From: Elizabethkingia argenteiflava
Lineage (GTDB): Bacteria > Bacteroidota > Bacteroidia > Flavobacteriales > Weeksellaceae
Length of the DNA: 64,000 nucleotides
Assembly (NCBI RefSeq): GCF_009904105.1
Contig: NZ_JAAABJ010000641.1
Coordinates: 87,379 to 151,378, forward strand
Reading direction: 5' to 3'
Shown: positions 18,435-27,526 of the stretch, one piece after another
Layout: each line of letters begins with the position of its first letter
Position numbering within the stretch: the stretch's first letter is position 1
Notes under the pieces: model-generated
Databases searched by the model: none
What the model was told of the DNA's origin: nothing
What the model saw: only the letters and a program-made list of their open reading frames with translations
Made by a program: the position numbers and the translations under genes

Positions 18435-21038
18435 TTAGAATGAACTGTTCCCCGTAGGGAAATTCCTTGATTGATACTTCAATGCATCTTTTAGTATATC
18501 TGCTTTAATACCTATAAAGAATTCATAAGTTCTATACTGTCCAATCGGAACCCAGTTAAAGTTGATGCTAAAACTCCTTTGGTCCCTCTCAAAGCCTAGT
18601 CTGGTATAAGCTAATTTACCCGTGACTACATCGTAATTCGTACTTCCTGAGATATTCCAATACGGACTCAGTTTAAGGCTGGCATCTAGTCCGATAGCGA
18701 AATTCTCTGAACCCGTACGCATAATCCCTTTGGTATAGGTGTACTGGGCGTTAATGTTAAGAGTCCAAGGTTGTTTAAATCTCGCATAGTTATTTTTATC
18801 GAAATAGTAATTTTCGTATCTTATCTCTCCTTTTTTATCATAGGCCTTTTCCCAATCTTTTTTCTCTCCAAAAATAGCTTCGGATAAGGGCATAGATAAT
18901 TGAGCATTAAAATTTGCGATGCTAAAAGCTCCAAATTTATCAGTTTGTATACCCGTATCTTTACCAGGTGTAAATTCAGTCTTATACGGATCTAGATCCA
19001 TGCTCATATTAACATTCAATTTATTTTTAAAAAGCGAAGACTGGGTGCTAATAGAAAATAGAGACCATTTATGGTGTTCGGCTGCGAAATTATAATTTCC
19101 CCGAATGCTCAGATCTTCAAAAATCTTAATTTTCTCTACACCTGTGGAGTCCTTTTTAGACTTTACCTTCATCTCCAAATTATTTTTGATTTCAAATCCT
19201 ATAGACTGCATAAGGCCTGAAGAGGGGGCTCCATATACGCCACCGTCAAAGATTGAGTATGGGACTAGTTGTCCAGATTTGTCATAGTATTGCTTATAAT
19301 ATCCCCAGGATGATGCGCTAAAATCAGGAGAATAGGATGCAGAGATACTCGGGGTAATCATATGACGTATTGCTTGTATCTTCGATGCTTTATTGAATGT
19401 CATCATGCCATAAAGTACCGTCTGTATACTTGCCGCGGTGCTGAAGGTGCTAAATCCTGAAATGTTTTTTTGTTCATGATCTTCTAGGGTGTTTTTAATC
19501 GGATCATAACTTCTTTGCAATGTTTTGGTGGTGAGCACATTTTTAGCATCTGCACTGAGGGTAAATGTAAAATATTTAAATAAAGAAGTGTTGGTGCTTA
19601 TTTGAATTGTATTTTGGATACCCGTTTGCATTTTATCATACATCGCTTTGGTAAAGAGCTCTTCCTGCTGAGCGTTTACACTATTGGTAAAAGATAAACC
19701 AGTGTTAACATATATATTTTCCAATAGACCCGATCTAGCGCCTGTTTTGGATTTGAACAAATAAAATTGATTAACGCTTACCATTAAATCTGGTAGCGTA
19801 AGATTGGCCAATCCGGTGGCAAAGTTTTGAGAGTAAGAGGCTCGCCCGGTGATGTTTAAAGGCAGGTTTAAAAAACGCTTGGTAAAAGAAATAGAAGAAT
19901 TTTGTTGTGTATTGAGCACATCACCGTTAAAGATATTGGTATTGTTTAGGGTATTATTATAAAATTTCATACTACTCGCATCTACAGAAGCAGAAAAAGT
20001 AAAATAAGGATTGGCCTTTTCGTTTTGCTGATGTTGCCAGCTAATGCGATAAGTGCCTACCTTAGAGTAATCACTTAAGCCTTTAATTCCTCGGATGGTT
20101 TGGCCAAATTCTGCCGTAAAATTTCCTGAATAACGGTAGTTTTTCTTATAGCTCATTTCGGGGCGTAAATTCCAACTGCCTTTAGTATAAATATCGGCGT
20201 AAATTTTAAGATCAAAATGTTCTCCTATAGGTTGGTAATAGCCCAGCTTATTTAAGAAGAAGCCCAGATCCTCTCGCTCTCCAAAAGTGGGAATAAGCAA
20301 ACCGGCACTTCTTTTTTCAGAGAAAGGGAAGATAGCAAAAGGAAGGACTAGGGGGGTGGGTACATTTTCTATATACATTTGTACGGGCCCTGTAATCACT
20401 CTAGAGTTGTGTTTCCCTTTTATCATTTTAATCCTGGGCGCTAACATATAATAGTCTGCCAAACTATCTTTTTTATTTAAAAAATATTCGTCTGTGGTAT
20501 ATTTGCCTTGACGTAGATAGTATATAGAATCGTTAACTTTTTTGGTTTTATTTGCCACGATAGACCCACCGCTTTCTTCAGTACGGCTATTATACGCAAT
20601 TGCAGCGTTGGTTTTATAGTTATAATTAAGGCTTTCTGTTTCGTATTTTTTTTCTCCCTGTGTAGTGGTAACAGGGGATATAATTTTGCCTTTATTATTG
20701 ATCTTTCCTCTGGCAAAAATCAAATTTTTATTCCAATCAATTGAGATATAATCTGCGTCGATTTGTGTATCTTGATACACTACCGAAGCATTTTTATGGA
20801 GGATGGTCATCTTTTTGGGGATATCGCTTTTACTGATATCCGCTTTTGTTTTGACCACAGCTGAAATTTTCTCTGTTTTGAGCAGAGAGTCCGATTTTAG
20901 GCTGTCCATTTTTAGCGTGGCAGCATCTGTTACAGTGTTTTTCCCCTTTAAACTATCCTTAGCATTCTGTGCTAAAAAATTGTTAAAAATTAGGAAAATT
21001 AAAATATGTAAGGTATTTTTGAAACCGTTTGAACCCAA
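18435..21038 (-). CDS. lptD: LptD-like LPS-assembly outer-membrane protein
   Basis: An 867-residue protein with a signal peptide (ends FLAQ at about 24), an OstA/LptA-like N-terminal domain (from about residue 78: ILHKNASVVYQDTQIDADYI) and a long beta-barrel with the LptD-type region PLVLPFAIFPFSEKRSAGLL. It would insert lipopolysaccharide or lipooligosaccharide in the outer leaflet with LptE. Bacteroidota copies are diverged from proteobacterial LptD, so the name rests on domain order and these blocks. It is divergent from the amidase gene with 48 bases between them, and heads an operon with ridA. Confidence 0.85.
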   Translation of the reverse strand: MGSNGFKNTLHILIFLIFNNFLAQNAKDSLKGKNTVTDAATLKMDSLKSDSLLKTEKISAVVKTKADISKSDIPKKMTILHKNASVVYQDTQIDADYISIDWNKNLIFARGKINNKGKIISPVTTTQGEKKYETESLNYNYKTNAAIAYNSRTEESGGSIVANKTKKVNDSIYYLRQGKYTTDEYFLNKKDSLADYYMLAPRIKMIKGKHNSRVITGPVQMYIENVPTPLVLPFAIFPFSEKRSAGLLIPTFGEREDLGFFLNKLGYYQPIGEHFDLKIYADIYTKGSWNLRPEMSYKKNYRYSGNFTAEFGQTIRGIKGLSDYSKVGTYRISWQHQQNEKANPYFTFSASVDASSMKFYNNTLNNTNIFNGDVLNTQQNSSISFTKRFLNLPLNITGRASYSQNFATGLANLTLPDLMVSVNQFYLFKSKTGARSGLLENIYVNTGLSFTNSVNAQQEELFTKAMYDKMQTGIQNTIQISTNTSLFKYFTFTLSADAKNVLTTKTLQRSYDPIKNTLEDHEQKNISGFSTFSTAASIQTVLYGMMTFNKASKIQAIRHMITPSISASYSPDFSASSWGYYKQYYDKSGQLVPYSIFDGGVYGAPSSGLMQSIGFEIKNNLEMKVKSKKDSTGVEKIKIFEDLSIRGNYNFAAEHHKWSLFSISTQSSLFKNKLNVNMSMDLDPYKTEFTPGKDTGIQTDKFGAFSIANFNAQLSMPLSEAIFGEKKDWEKAYDKKGEIRYENYYFDKNNYARFKQPWTLNINAQYTYTKGIMRTGSENFAIGLDASLKLSPYWNISGSTNYDVVTGKLAYTRLGFERDQRSFSINFNWVPIGQYRTYEFFIGIKADILKDALKYQSRNFPTGNSSF

Positions 21039-21064
21039 TTCTATTCGTATAAATTATTTGGAGT

Positions 21065-21072
21065 CAAAAATA
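21065..21072 (-). promoter_or_regulatory. -7 promoter box (TATTTTTG) of lptD
   Basis: On the minus strand TATTTTTG fits TANNTTTG and ends 26 bases before the lptD start, inside the 48-base divergent gap with the amidase gene. Confidence 0.5.
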
Positions 21073-21086
21073 GCAAAATTTAAAAA

Positions 21087-22394
21087 ATGAAGATGAATAA
21101 CCGCTCACTTAATCTCAAAAAATATTTTTTTCTTTTAACAGGCTTACTTTTTATAAGCCTTTCCGCTCAAAGAAAAACTTTTACGGTAGTACTGGATGCG
21201 GGACATGGAGGATCGGATATGGGGGCGAATAGATATTACCCCGAAGTAGGGCAGGTGAATGAAAAAGATGTGACTTTGGGAGTCGTGCTCAAATTAGGGA
21301 AATTGTTAGAACGCGAACGAGATATACAGGTGGTTTATACCAGAACGACGGACACGTACCCCTCGTTAACTGAAAGAACGAATTTGGCCAATAGGAGCAA
21401 AGCAGATTTGTTTATATCCGTCCATTGTAATTCAACACCTCAAAGAATAGCTACGGCATATGGTTCTGAAACATATGTGCAGGGTCCCAATCAAAATGAG
21501 GCTAATTTAGAGGTGGCCAAACGGGAAAACTCTGTGATTTATTTAGATAAAGAAGACCGCCAAAATTTTGCATCTTACGATCCCAATTCCCCAGAGTCAT
21601 TTATAGCACTCAAATTGCAGCAGAGTAAATATTTAGAGGGGAGTCTTCTTTTTGGGAGTATGGTCGAACAAAATTTTGAGAAAAAAGATGGGCGTTATTC
21701 CAGAGGGGTAAAGCAGCAGAACTTACACGTTTTAAGGCTGAATGCGATGCCTTCCGTACTCATTGAAACAGGTTTTATCAATCATCCTGATGATGGTTTA
21801 TATTTAGCATCTTCATCTGGACAACAGGCCATTGCTGAGTCTATTTACAATGCAATACTCTCCTATAGAAAAGCTGTGAACCGAAATAATAACAATGTAG
21901 TTAGTAAAGATTATACGACGACTTCCTCAAGAGAGACTCCTATTAAAAATGATATGCGTATTTTGCTGATGTCTACACCTAGTCGTTATGCTGAAAATGA
22001 TCCTGCTTTGAGAGGGCTGAACTATATATTACCCATTAAGGAAGGTCTGATTTATAAATATTATTATGCAACCACTAATTTAACATCCGTTAAAGATAAT
22101 AATATAAAGACAGCTAAGGATGCAGGATTTCTCAATGCAGTGGCGATAGGTTTTATTCCCAACTTAATTATTCCGGGCGTATATTATAGAATAGAACTTG
22201 CCGTAACCAAAGATAAACTGGATAAATCGTCTTATATATTACAGGCCCTTAAAGATGTGAAACGTAATAAGCGAAAAGGAATTTTTTACTATACCTATGG
22301 GAAGGTAAATACACTTGAAGCCGCTGTACAACTTAGAAAAGCACTAGAAGAGAAAGGTATTAGAAATACAGTTATTGAAAAAGTAAAAGAATAA
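21087..22394 (+). CDS. N-acetylmuramoyl-L-alanine amidase (Amidase_3)
   Basis: A 435-residue secreted enzyme that cuts the amide bond between N-acetylmuramic acid and the peptide stem of peptidoglycan. A signal peptide (residues 1-28, ending LSAQ) precedes the zinc amidase domain, whose ligands and catalytic residues can be placed: His40 in DAGHGG, Glu59 in NEKD, His113 in SVHCN and Glu227 in LIETGF. After about residue 290 comes a C-terminal part ending in a SPOR-like stretch (FYYTYGKVNTLEAAVQLRKA). It probably works in cell separation. Divergent from lptD. Confidence 0.92.
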   Translation: MKMNNRSLNLKKYFFLLTGLLFISLSAQRKTFTVVLDAGHGGSDMGANRYYPEVGQVNEKDVTLGVVLKLGKLLERERDIQVVYTRTTDTYPSLTERTNLANRSKADLFISVHCNSTPQRIATAYGSETYVQGPNQNEANLEVAKRENSVIYLDKEDRQNFASYDPNSPESFIALKLQQSKYLEGSLLFGSMVEQNFEKKDGRYSRGVKQQNLHVLRLNAMPSVLIETGFINHPDDGLYLASSSGQQAIAESIYNAILSYRKAVNRNNNNVVSKDYTTTSSRETPIKNDMRILLMSTPSRYAENDPALRGLNYILPIKEGLIYKYYYATTNLTSVKDNNIKTAKDAGFLNAVAIGFIPNLIIPGVYYRIELAVTKDKLDKSSYILQALKDVKRNKRKGIFYYTYGKVNTLEAAVQLRKALEEKGIRNTVIEKVKE

Positions 22395-22407
22395 TTGAAA
22401 AATTATT

Positions 22408-22437
22408 TTGCAGTTTTAGATAATATTTCTATATTTG
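22408..22437 (+). promoter_or_regulatory. Promoter of tRNA-Glu 1
   Basis: TTG at 22408-22410 and TATATTTG at 22430-22437 are 19 bases apart; the tRNA starts 18 bases after the -7 box. Confidence 0.75.
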
Positions 22438-22455
22438 CACTCACAAAAATCAAAT

Positions 22456-22527
22456 GGCCTATTCGTCTAGTGGTTAGGACTCAAGATTTTCATTCTTGCA
22501 ACAGGGGTTCGATTCCCCTATAGGCTA
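22456..22527 (+). tRNA. tRNA-Glu (anticodon UUC)
   Basis: A 72-base cloverleaf: acceptor GGCCTAT with ATAGGCT, D stem GTCT/GGAC, anticodon stem CAAGA/TCTTG around loop TTTTCAT (anticodon TTC), T arm AGGGG TTCGATT CCCCT, discriminator A. CCA is not encoded. It lies just before rpsT and has its own promoter. Confidence 0.97.
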
Positions 22528-22550
22528 CTGAATTTTGTTTGAAAAATATT

Positions 22551-22581
22551 TTGGTAATAAAAAAAAGATTTTATATCTTTG
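22551..22581 (+). promoter_or_regulatory. Promoter of rpsT and tRNA-Glu 2
   Basis: TTG at 22551-22553 and TATCTTTG at 22574-22581 are separated by 20 bases; the rpsT ATG follows 18 bases after the -7 box. Confidence 0.75.
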
Positions 22582-22599
22582 CAAAAGTTTTGAAAAATT

Positions 22600-22854
22600 A
22601 TGGCAAATCATAAATCAGCTCTTAAGAGAATTAGACAAAATAACGTAAGGAGATTAAGAAACAGATACTATCATAAGACTGCAAGGACTGCGGTTAAGGT
22701 ATTGAGAACTGAAGCCGATAAAGCTTCTGCTGTTGAGCAATTACCTAAAGTTGTTTCTTTGTTGGATAGATTGGTAAAGAAGAATATTATCCACAAGAAT
22801 AAGGCAGCTAATCTTAAGAGTAAATTAACAAAGCACGTTAATAAACTAGCTTAA
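22600..22854 (+). CDS. rpsT: 30S ribosomal protein S20
   Basis: An 84-residue, very basic helical protein with the S20 pattern [13 protein letters not shown] at the N terminus and [16 protein letters not shown] near the end. S20 binds the 5' and 3' minor domains of 16S rRNA early in 30S assembly. It sits between two tRNA-Glu genes; the second tRNA starts 9 bases after the stop, so they share a transcript. Length is normal. Confidence 0.96.
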   Translation: MANHKSALKRIRQNNVRRLRNRYYHKTARTAVKVLRTEADKASAVEQLPKVVSLLDRLVKKNIIHKNKAANLKSKLTKHVNKLA

Positions 22855-22863
22855 ATAAAATAA

Positions 22864-22935
22864 GGCCCGTTCGTCTATCGGTTAGGACTCAAGATTTTCA
22901 TTCTTGCAAGAGGGGTTCGACTCCCCTACGGGCTA
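22864..22935 (+). tRNA. tRNA-Glu (anticodon UUC), second copy
   Basis: A 72-base cloverleaf: acceptor GGCCCGT/ACGGGCT, the same anticodon arm CAAGA TTTTCAT TCTTG as the first copy, T arm AGGGG TTCGACT CCCCT, discriminator A, no encoded CCA. It differs from copy 1 in paired acceptor positions (TAT/ATA against CGT/ACG), in the D loop, one variable-loop base and one T-loop base. Probably read from the rpsT promoter. Confidence 0.97.
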
Positions 22936-22980
22936 CTAAATGATTTATAGATCAGTGATTTATAAATCTCACCAACTAAA

Positions 22981-23010
22981 AACAGGAACTCAATGTTCCT
23001 GTTTTTTTTA
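22981..23010 (+). terminator. Terminator of the rpsT/tRNA-Glu unit
   Basis: Perfect stem AACAGGAAC/GTTCCTGTT with a 5-base loop (TCAAT), then at least seven T. Confidence 0.93.
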
Positions 23011-23633
23011 TTTAGAGTGTTAGGATGGTATCGCCAATAAAAAGATGTAAATAGGGATTAGGGTAGATTTAAACGTCTGCGTAATTTTTGTATAATTTTA
23101 TAAGCACCGTTTTTATGAGAACAGACCTTATACAAAATCATTCATCAGAAGCGGGGTTTTAAAATGCCTCAAGAATCGGTAACATGTAACAGATTGTTGT
23201 AGGACTTGTATTCCGACTTATTAAAATCAATACTTCACCCGGAACCTGAATCGTATTTTGGGAAGTTCAAAAATACGAATCCGTTTATGTGGAGTAGGAT
23301 AAAACTGTAAAGGTGATAAATAATGGAAATAGGGCTTTTTAAAAACGAAGCAGCTGCTTCTTGACAAGAGGTAAGCCTGATTTAAAAGCTCGTGCTGTGC
23401 TTATTCCTGTAACCGATCATACCAAAAGACCATCACCGATCTCTTTCCCCAGACCAATCCAAAAACATACATCGGGCATCAAATCTGTAACTTTTGCTTA
23501 TTATTTCGTATGCAGGGATAGAAAAAAATCACCTCCGGCAGGGGGAACTGATTTACTCATGCGGATCTCCTAATTGAAGCTACGGGCTAAGGAATATTTG
23601 GTGGATAGACTTTCAAATAGCTCAAAAGGATAT
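23011..23633. other. 623-base stretch without a recognisable gene
   Basis: No open frame here looks like a known protein. A 70-codon ORF on the plus strand (23361-23573) has an atypical composition. On the minus strand, stop-free stretches with protein-like text (for example a frame reading CFWIGLGKEIGDGLLVW) are broken by stops, as in a decayed gene. I cannot name a parent family. Confidence 0.5.
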
Positions 23634-23669
23634 AAAAAAACATCGGGATAGTAGTTTTTCTATCCCGAT
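23634..23669 (-). terminator. Terminator of the DegP-type protease gene
   Basis: Read on the minus strand, ATCGGGATAG and CTATCCCGAT form a perfect 10-bp stem with an 8-base loop and are followed, after one G, by seven T. It lies about 30 bases after the protease stop codon. Confidence 0.9.
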
Positions 23670-23700
23670 TGTTGTTCGATTTTTCGGTTTTTTAAGATTT

Positions 23701-25218
23701 TTAAGGCATCTTAAACCCTCTGCTGGTTAATCGGCCATTGTCGTCCAAATACTTCACGTTTACCTGCCCTTTATAGCCTTTGAGTATTCTCTCTACGTCT
23801 TTTTTCGAATTTATGGGTTTACCGTTTATCTCGGTGATAATGTTCTGTTCCGAAATACCAATAGAAGCTAATAGTCCACTTTCCGAAACATTGATCACTC
23901 CTACACCGCTATCGATTCCGAAATATACTTTATCTCGATCTGTTAAAGTTTGAAAGTCGGCTCCCAGTTTTTCAGAGACGCTCAGATCAGCTTTACTTCG
24001 GAATTTTGTATTCCCCTGTTGATCTTTAAGCGTAACCGTAGTGGTGGTTTCTCTTCCATTTCTGATATAGGTTACCTTCACACTGTCTCCTGGCCTTTTG
24101 CTGCCAATTGCAAGAGAGAGGTCAGCGAAATTGTTGATATTTTGACCATCTATCTTGGTGATGATATCTCCTTTTCTAATACCAGCATCTAGTGCTCCAC
24201 TATGGTCGGCTACATTCGTGACATAGACCCCACTACCGGGTTTTATATTTGTTTTGTATTGCTGGTTATATTGACGAATCAGCATCTCATTAGAGAGATC
24301 CAAATTACTTACCCCTAAGAAACCTCTTTGTACCAGTCCAAATTTCTTGATATCTTCCACCACTTTGCGGGCAAGATTAGAAGGGACTGCAAAACCATAA
24401 CCTTCATAATATCCAGTAGAAGAAGAAATAGCGGAGTTGATACCGATTAAGTCTCCGTGAATGTTAATTAAGGCCCCACCACTATTTCCTCTATTGATCA
24501 CGGCATCCGTCTGTATAAACGATTCAATCGGTGTTTTGCTTTGCTGACTTAGTAAATCTATACTTCTGCCTTTAGCCGAAATAATTCCTGCTGTTACTGT
24601 GGAATTCAGACCTAACGGGTTGCCGATCGCCAAAACCCATTGCCCTACTTCTACCAGGTTTGAATTGGCAAAATTTAAATACGGAAGGCCTTTGTCTTCA
24701 ATTTTTAAAAGAGCAATATCTGTACTCGGATCGGTGCCTACTAAAGTAGCGATATACGTCTTTTTATTGCTCAATACTACTTCTAGTTTGCTGGCATTCG
24801 CTACTACGTGATTATTGGTAATAATGTAGCCATCAGGAGAGATAATTACACCTGAACCTAAGCCAGAGGGCATATCTTTAGGGGTCTGTCGAGGTCGTTG
24901 ACTATCGCCAAATGGATTGCCAAAGAAAAATTCGAACAAATCCTGATCCATACCCCGAGACCTTCCTGCATTGATTTGATAGTTTTTTATGGTAACCACT
25001 GCTGGAACAGCCGTTTTAGAGGCTTTTACAAAATCATCTCCTAAGGCTGCTGCATTGTTTAAACTCGCAAATTGAGCATCTTTCCTCGAACTATGGAAAT
25101 AATTAAAGTCCTTATTGTTGTTATCATATTTACTGTCAAAGTAGTGAAGGGTACCTACAGTAGTTGCTGCAGAAAGGACTCCGACTACAGCTAACGGCAT
25201 AATTTTTTTGAAATCCAT
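23701..25218 (-). CDS. degP: DegP/HtrA-family periplasmic serine protease with two PDZ domains
   Basis: A 505-residue envelope quality-control protease that degrades or holds misfolded proteins. The start at 25218 (MDFKKIMPLAVVG) gives one N-terminal signal/anchor segment; the frame is open 15 codons further up but that part is not conserved-looking. The trypsin-like domain shows the triad regions TNNHVV (His), DIALLKIE (Asp) and RGNSGGAL (Ser). Two PDZ domains follow (one with RGFLGVSNLDLSN and KGDIITKIDGQNI, the second ending INSKKDVERILKG). A glycine/arginine-rich insert with FEFFFGNPFGDS precedes the protease core. It is a single-gene unit with a strong terminator. Confidence 0.93.
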   Translation of the reverse strand: MDFKKIMPLAVVGVLSAATTVGTLHYFDSKYDNNNKDFNYFHSSRKDAQFASLNNAAALGDDFVKASKTAVPAVVTIKNYQINAGRSRGMDQDLFEFFFGNPFGDSQRPRQTPKDMPSGLGSGVIISPDGYIITNNHVVANASKLEVVLSNKKTYIATLVGTDPSTDIALLKIEDKGLPYLNFANSNLVEVGQWVLAIGNPLGLNSTVTAGIISAKGRSIDLLSQQSKTPIESFIQTDAVINRGNSGGALINIHGDLIGINSAISSSTGYYEGYGFAVPSNLARKVVEDIKKFGLVQRGFLGVSNLDLSNEMLIRQYNQQYKTNIKPGSGVYVTNVADHSGALDAGIRKGDIITKIDGQNINNFADLSLAIGSKRPGDSVKVTYIRNGRETTTTVTLKDQQGNTKFRSKADLSVSEKLGADFQTLTDRDKVYFGIDSGVGVINVSESGLLASIGISEQNIITEINGKPINSKKDVERILKGYKGQVNVKYLDDNGRLTSRGFKMP

Positions 25219-25458
25219 TTTATTATCGTAATTTTTTATTGTTGTGTTTAGATAGGTAATCAAATTTAAGGCAAATGTTACTGTTTTTTATCGGTAATAA
25301 ACGATTTTAACTAAGTTTAACAAGAGTTTTGAAATTTTAATTCTTATCAAAATAAACTTAATGTAAGCCTGTTACTTCATTAAATAAGGGGCATGCATAT
25401 AATAGACTTTATTATAGGCCTTCATTTTCATTTCATTATAAATTATAGGAATAAACAG

Positions 25459-25466
25459 TATCTTTG
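25459..25466 (+). promoter_or_regulatory. -7 promoter box (TATCTTTG) of the U32-ferredoxin operon
   Basis: TATCTTTG fits TANNTTTG and ends 14 bases before the ATG at 25481. No clear -33 TTG at the usual distance. The gap 25219-25458 to the divergent protease shows nothing else. Confidence 0.6.
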
Positions 25467-25480
25467 CAAAAAAATAAAAG

Positions 25481-26725
25481 ATGACAAAAAGTGGAAGAGT
25501 TGAGCTAATGGCTCCAGCCGGAAACTTCGAATCAATGCAGGCGGCTTTGGATAATGGGGCGGATTCTATATATTTTGGAGTGGAGCAATTGAATATGAGA
25601 GCTCGTGCTTCAATGAATTTTACTATAGATGATTTGGAAGAAATTAGCCAAAGATGTAAAGAAAAAGGGGTAAGAACTTATCTTACGCTGAATACGATTA
25701 TTTATGATCACGATTTATCCATTATAAAAACGTTATTGGATAGGGCTAAAGCAGCTCAAATTACTGCGGTGATTGCGATGGACCAGGCGGTGATCGCTTA
25801 TGCAAGACAAATTGGTATGGAAATTCATATTTCCACCCAAATTAATATTACCAATATCGAAACGGTTAGGTTTTATGCCATGTTTGCAGATACGATGGTA
25901 ATGAGCCGTGAGCTGAGTCTTAGTCAAGTCAAAAAGATTTGTAATCAGATCGAAAAAGAGCAGATTAAAGGGCCTTCTGGAAACTTGGTGGAAATAGAAA
26001 TTTTTGGACATGGAGCGCTTTGTATGGCTGTTTCGGGAAAATGTTATTTAAGTCTTCATTCCCATAATTCCTCTGCCAATAGAGGAGCATGTAAGCAGAA
26101 CTGTAGAAAAAAATATACGGTGATTGATCAGGAGTCTGGCTTTGAAATCGAGTTGGATAATGAGTATATGATGTCGCCTAAGGACTTGTGTACCATTGAT
26201 TTTCTTGACCAGGTGCTGGACGCAGGCGTAAAAGTATTGAAGGTGGAGGGAAGAGGTAGAGCACCTGAATATGTTGCTACTGTCATAAAATGCTATCGGG
26301 AAGCTATTGATGCCGTAGCAGAGGGTACATATAATCAAGAAATGATCAGCGATTGGATGTCTCGTCTTGAAACCGTTTATAATCGCGGATTTTGGAGTGG
26401 TTATTACTTAGGACAGAAGTTAGGGGAATGGTCACCAAATCCGGGTTCTAACGCAACCCAGAAGAAAATATATATAGGAAAAGGAAGACATTTTTATCCT
26501 AAAACTAATATTGCTGAATTTTTAATAGAAGCTTATGATCTTAATGTGGGGGATTCTGTTTTAATTCAGGGGCCTACAACAGGCTCTCAGGAGATGGTGG
26601 TCGAGTCTATGAGGGTAGTCGATAAAATCGATGCCAATAAGGCGACCAAAGCTGATGTCATCACCTTTAAAACAGACTTCAGGGTGAGGCCTTCAGATAA
26701 ATTGTACAAAATTGTAAGCGTATAA
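25481..26725 (+). CDS. Peptidase-U32-family protein, TrhP/RlhA-like RNA hydroxylase
   Basis: A 414-residue protein with the U32 signature EIFGHGALCMAVSGKCYLS and two further conserved cysteines just after it (RGACKQNC), the pattern expected to hold an iron-sulfur cluster. The N terminus ELMAPAGNFESMQAALDNGA is typical. E. coli relatives TrhP and RlhA are not peptidases in practice; they are needed for prephenate-dependent hydroxylation of tRNA U34 and 23S rRNA C2501. The size is closer to TrhP (about 450 residues) than RlhA. A ferredoxin gene follows after 3 bases, which suggests it is the electron partner. Exact RNA target is not known. Confidence 0.82.
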   Translation: MTKSGRVELMAPAGNFESMQAALDNGADSIYFGVEQLNMRARASMNFTIDDLEEISQRCKEKGVRTYLTLNTIIYDHDLSIIKTLLDRAKAAQITAVIAMDQAVIAYARQIGMEIHISTQINITNIETVRFYAMFADTMVMSRELSLSQVKKICNQIEKEQIKGPSGNLVEIEIFGHGALCMAVSGKCYLSLHSHNSSANRGACKQNCRKKYTVIDQESGFEIELDNEYMMSPKDLCTIDFLDQVLDAGVKVLKVEGRGRAPEYVATVIKCYREAIDAVAEGTYNQEMISDWMSRLETVYNRGFWSGYYLGQKLGEWSPNPGSNATQKKIYIGKGRHFYPKTNIAEFLIEAYDLNVGDSVLIQGPTTGSQEMVVESMRVVDKIDANKATKADVITFKTDFRVRPSDKLYKIVSV

Positions 26726-26728
26726 AAC

Positions 26729-26959
26729 ATGGTAATTATTACGCTTCAGAGAGAAAAATGCATAGGTTGTAATTACTGTGCGGAGTTTGCGCCAGAGTTT
26801 TTTCGTATGTCCAAGAAAGATGGAAAAACGGTACTTTTGAAATCTACGGATAAAAAAGGATTTTTTACATTGAAAACCCCCAGGGAAGAAGCATTTGATC
26901 CAGCCGAAAAAGCAGCTAAAGCTTGCCCGGTGAATATTATCTCGGTTAAAACGGTTTAA
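26729..26959 (+). CDS. Small 4Fe-4S ferredoxin
   Basis: A 76-residue ferredoxin with Cys11, Cys14 and Cys17 (CIGCNYC) and a distal Cys66 followed by proline (ACPVN), enough to ligate one [4Fe-4S] cluster. The acidic stretch around it is typical. It is wedged between the U32 gene (3-base gap) and the folate gene (3-base gap), so all three are translated from one mRNA. It most likely supplies electrons to the U32-family protein; that is inference from position. Confidence 0.9.
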   Translation: MVIITLQREKCIGCNYCAEFAPEFFRMSKKDGKTVLLKSTDKKGFFTLKTPREEAFDPAEKAAKACPVNIISVKTV

Positions 26960-26962
26960 AAT

Positions 26963-27526
26963 ATGGGTGTTGAAAAGCGTATGCTTAGGGATAAATATAT
27001 GAATAAAAGAAAAGCAATGTCCTCTGAAGATATTGCTTTTTTGTCTACAAAAATTTTCCATCAATACCTGTCTAGATTTAAACCCTTGGCTGATCAAAAT
27101 ATACATATATTTTTACCCATATCTTCAAAAAAAGAGATTGATACAGGCCTGTGGGTAGATTTTTTTTGGAAAAATAAGATACAAGTCTTTGTGCCGAAAA
27201 TAATTAAAAATCGGATAATTTCTGTTGCGTATTTGCCCCATTCGGATATGCAGCTTAATCATTGGGGCATCCTAGAGCCGGTTTCTAATATTGGAGAAAA
27301 CGTGGCTTTCGATCAAGTGATTACCCCTTTGCTCTATGCCGATCCACAGGGAAACAGAATTGGTTATGGAAAAGGATTTTATGATAGATTCTTCGCGAAT
27401 TTGCATGCTGAGACACTGAGAATAGGACTTAACTATTTCTCCCCCTATGAACTAATTTCTGATGTTGATGAATACGATATAAAACTCAATCATTTAGTTT
27501 TACCCAATGAAACACTATCCTTTTGA
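26963..27526 (+). CDS. 5-formyltetrahydrofolate cyclo-ligase
   Basis: A 187-residue enzyme that uses ATP to convert 5-formyl-THF to 5,10-methenyl-THF, returning stored folate to the one-carbon pool. The N-terminal LRDKYMNKRKAM basic segment, FLPISSKKEIDTGLW and the C-terminal signature RIGYGKGFYDRF are characteristic. Last gene of the U32-ferredoxin-folate operon. Its last 37 bases overlap the 3' end of the convergent lipoprotein gene, and no separate terminator could be seen. Confidence 0.92.
   Translation: MGVEKRMLRDKYMNKRKAMSSEDIAFLSTKIFHQYLSRFKPLADQNIHIFLPISSKKEIDTGLWVDFFWKNKIQVFVPKIIKNRIISVAYLPHSDMQLNHWGILEPVSNIGENVAFDQVITPLLYADPQGNRIGYGKGFYDRFFANLHAETLRIGLNYFSPYELISDVDEYDIKLNHLVLPNETLSF

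Noticed and set aside
23361..23573. 70-codon plus-strand frame after the tRNA-Glu/rpsT unit
   Set aside because: Starts without a promoter box and is unusually rich in Pro, Arg and Lys; looks like chance.
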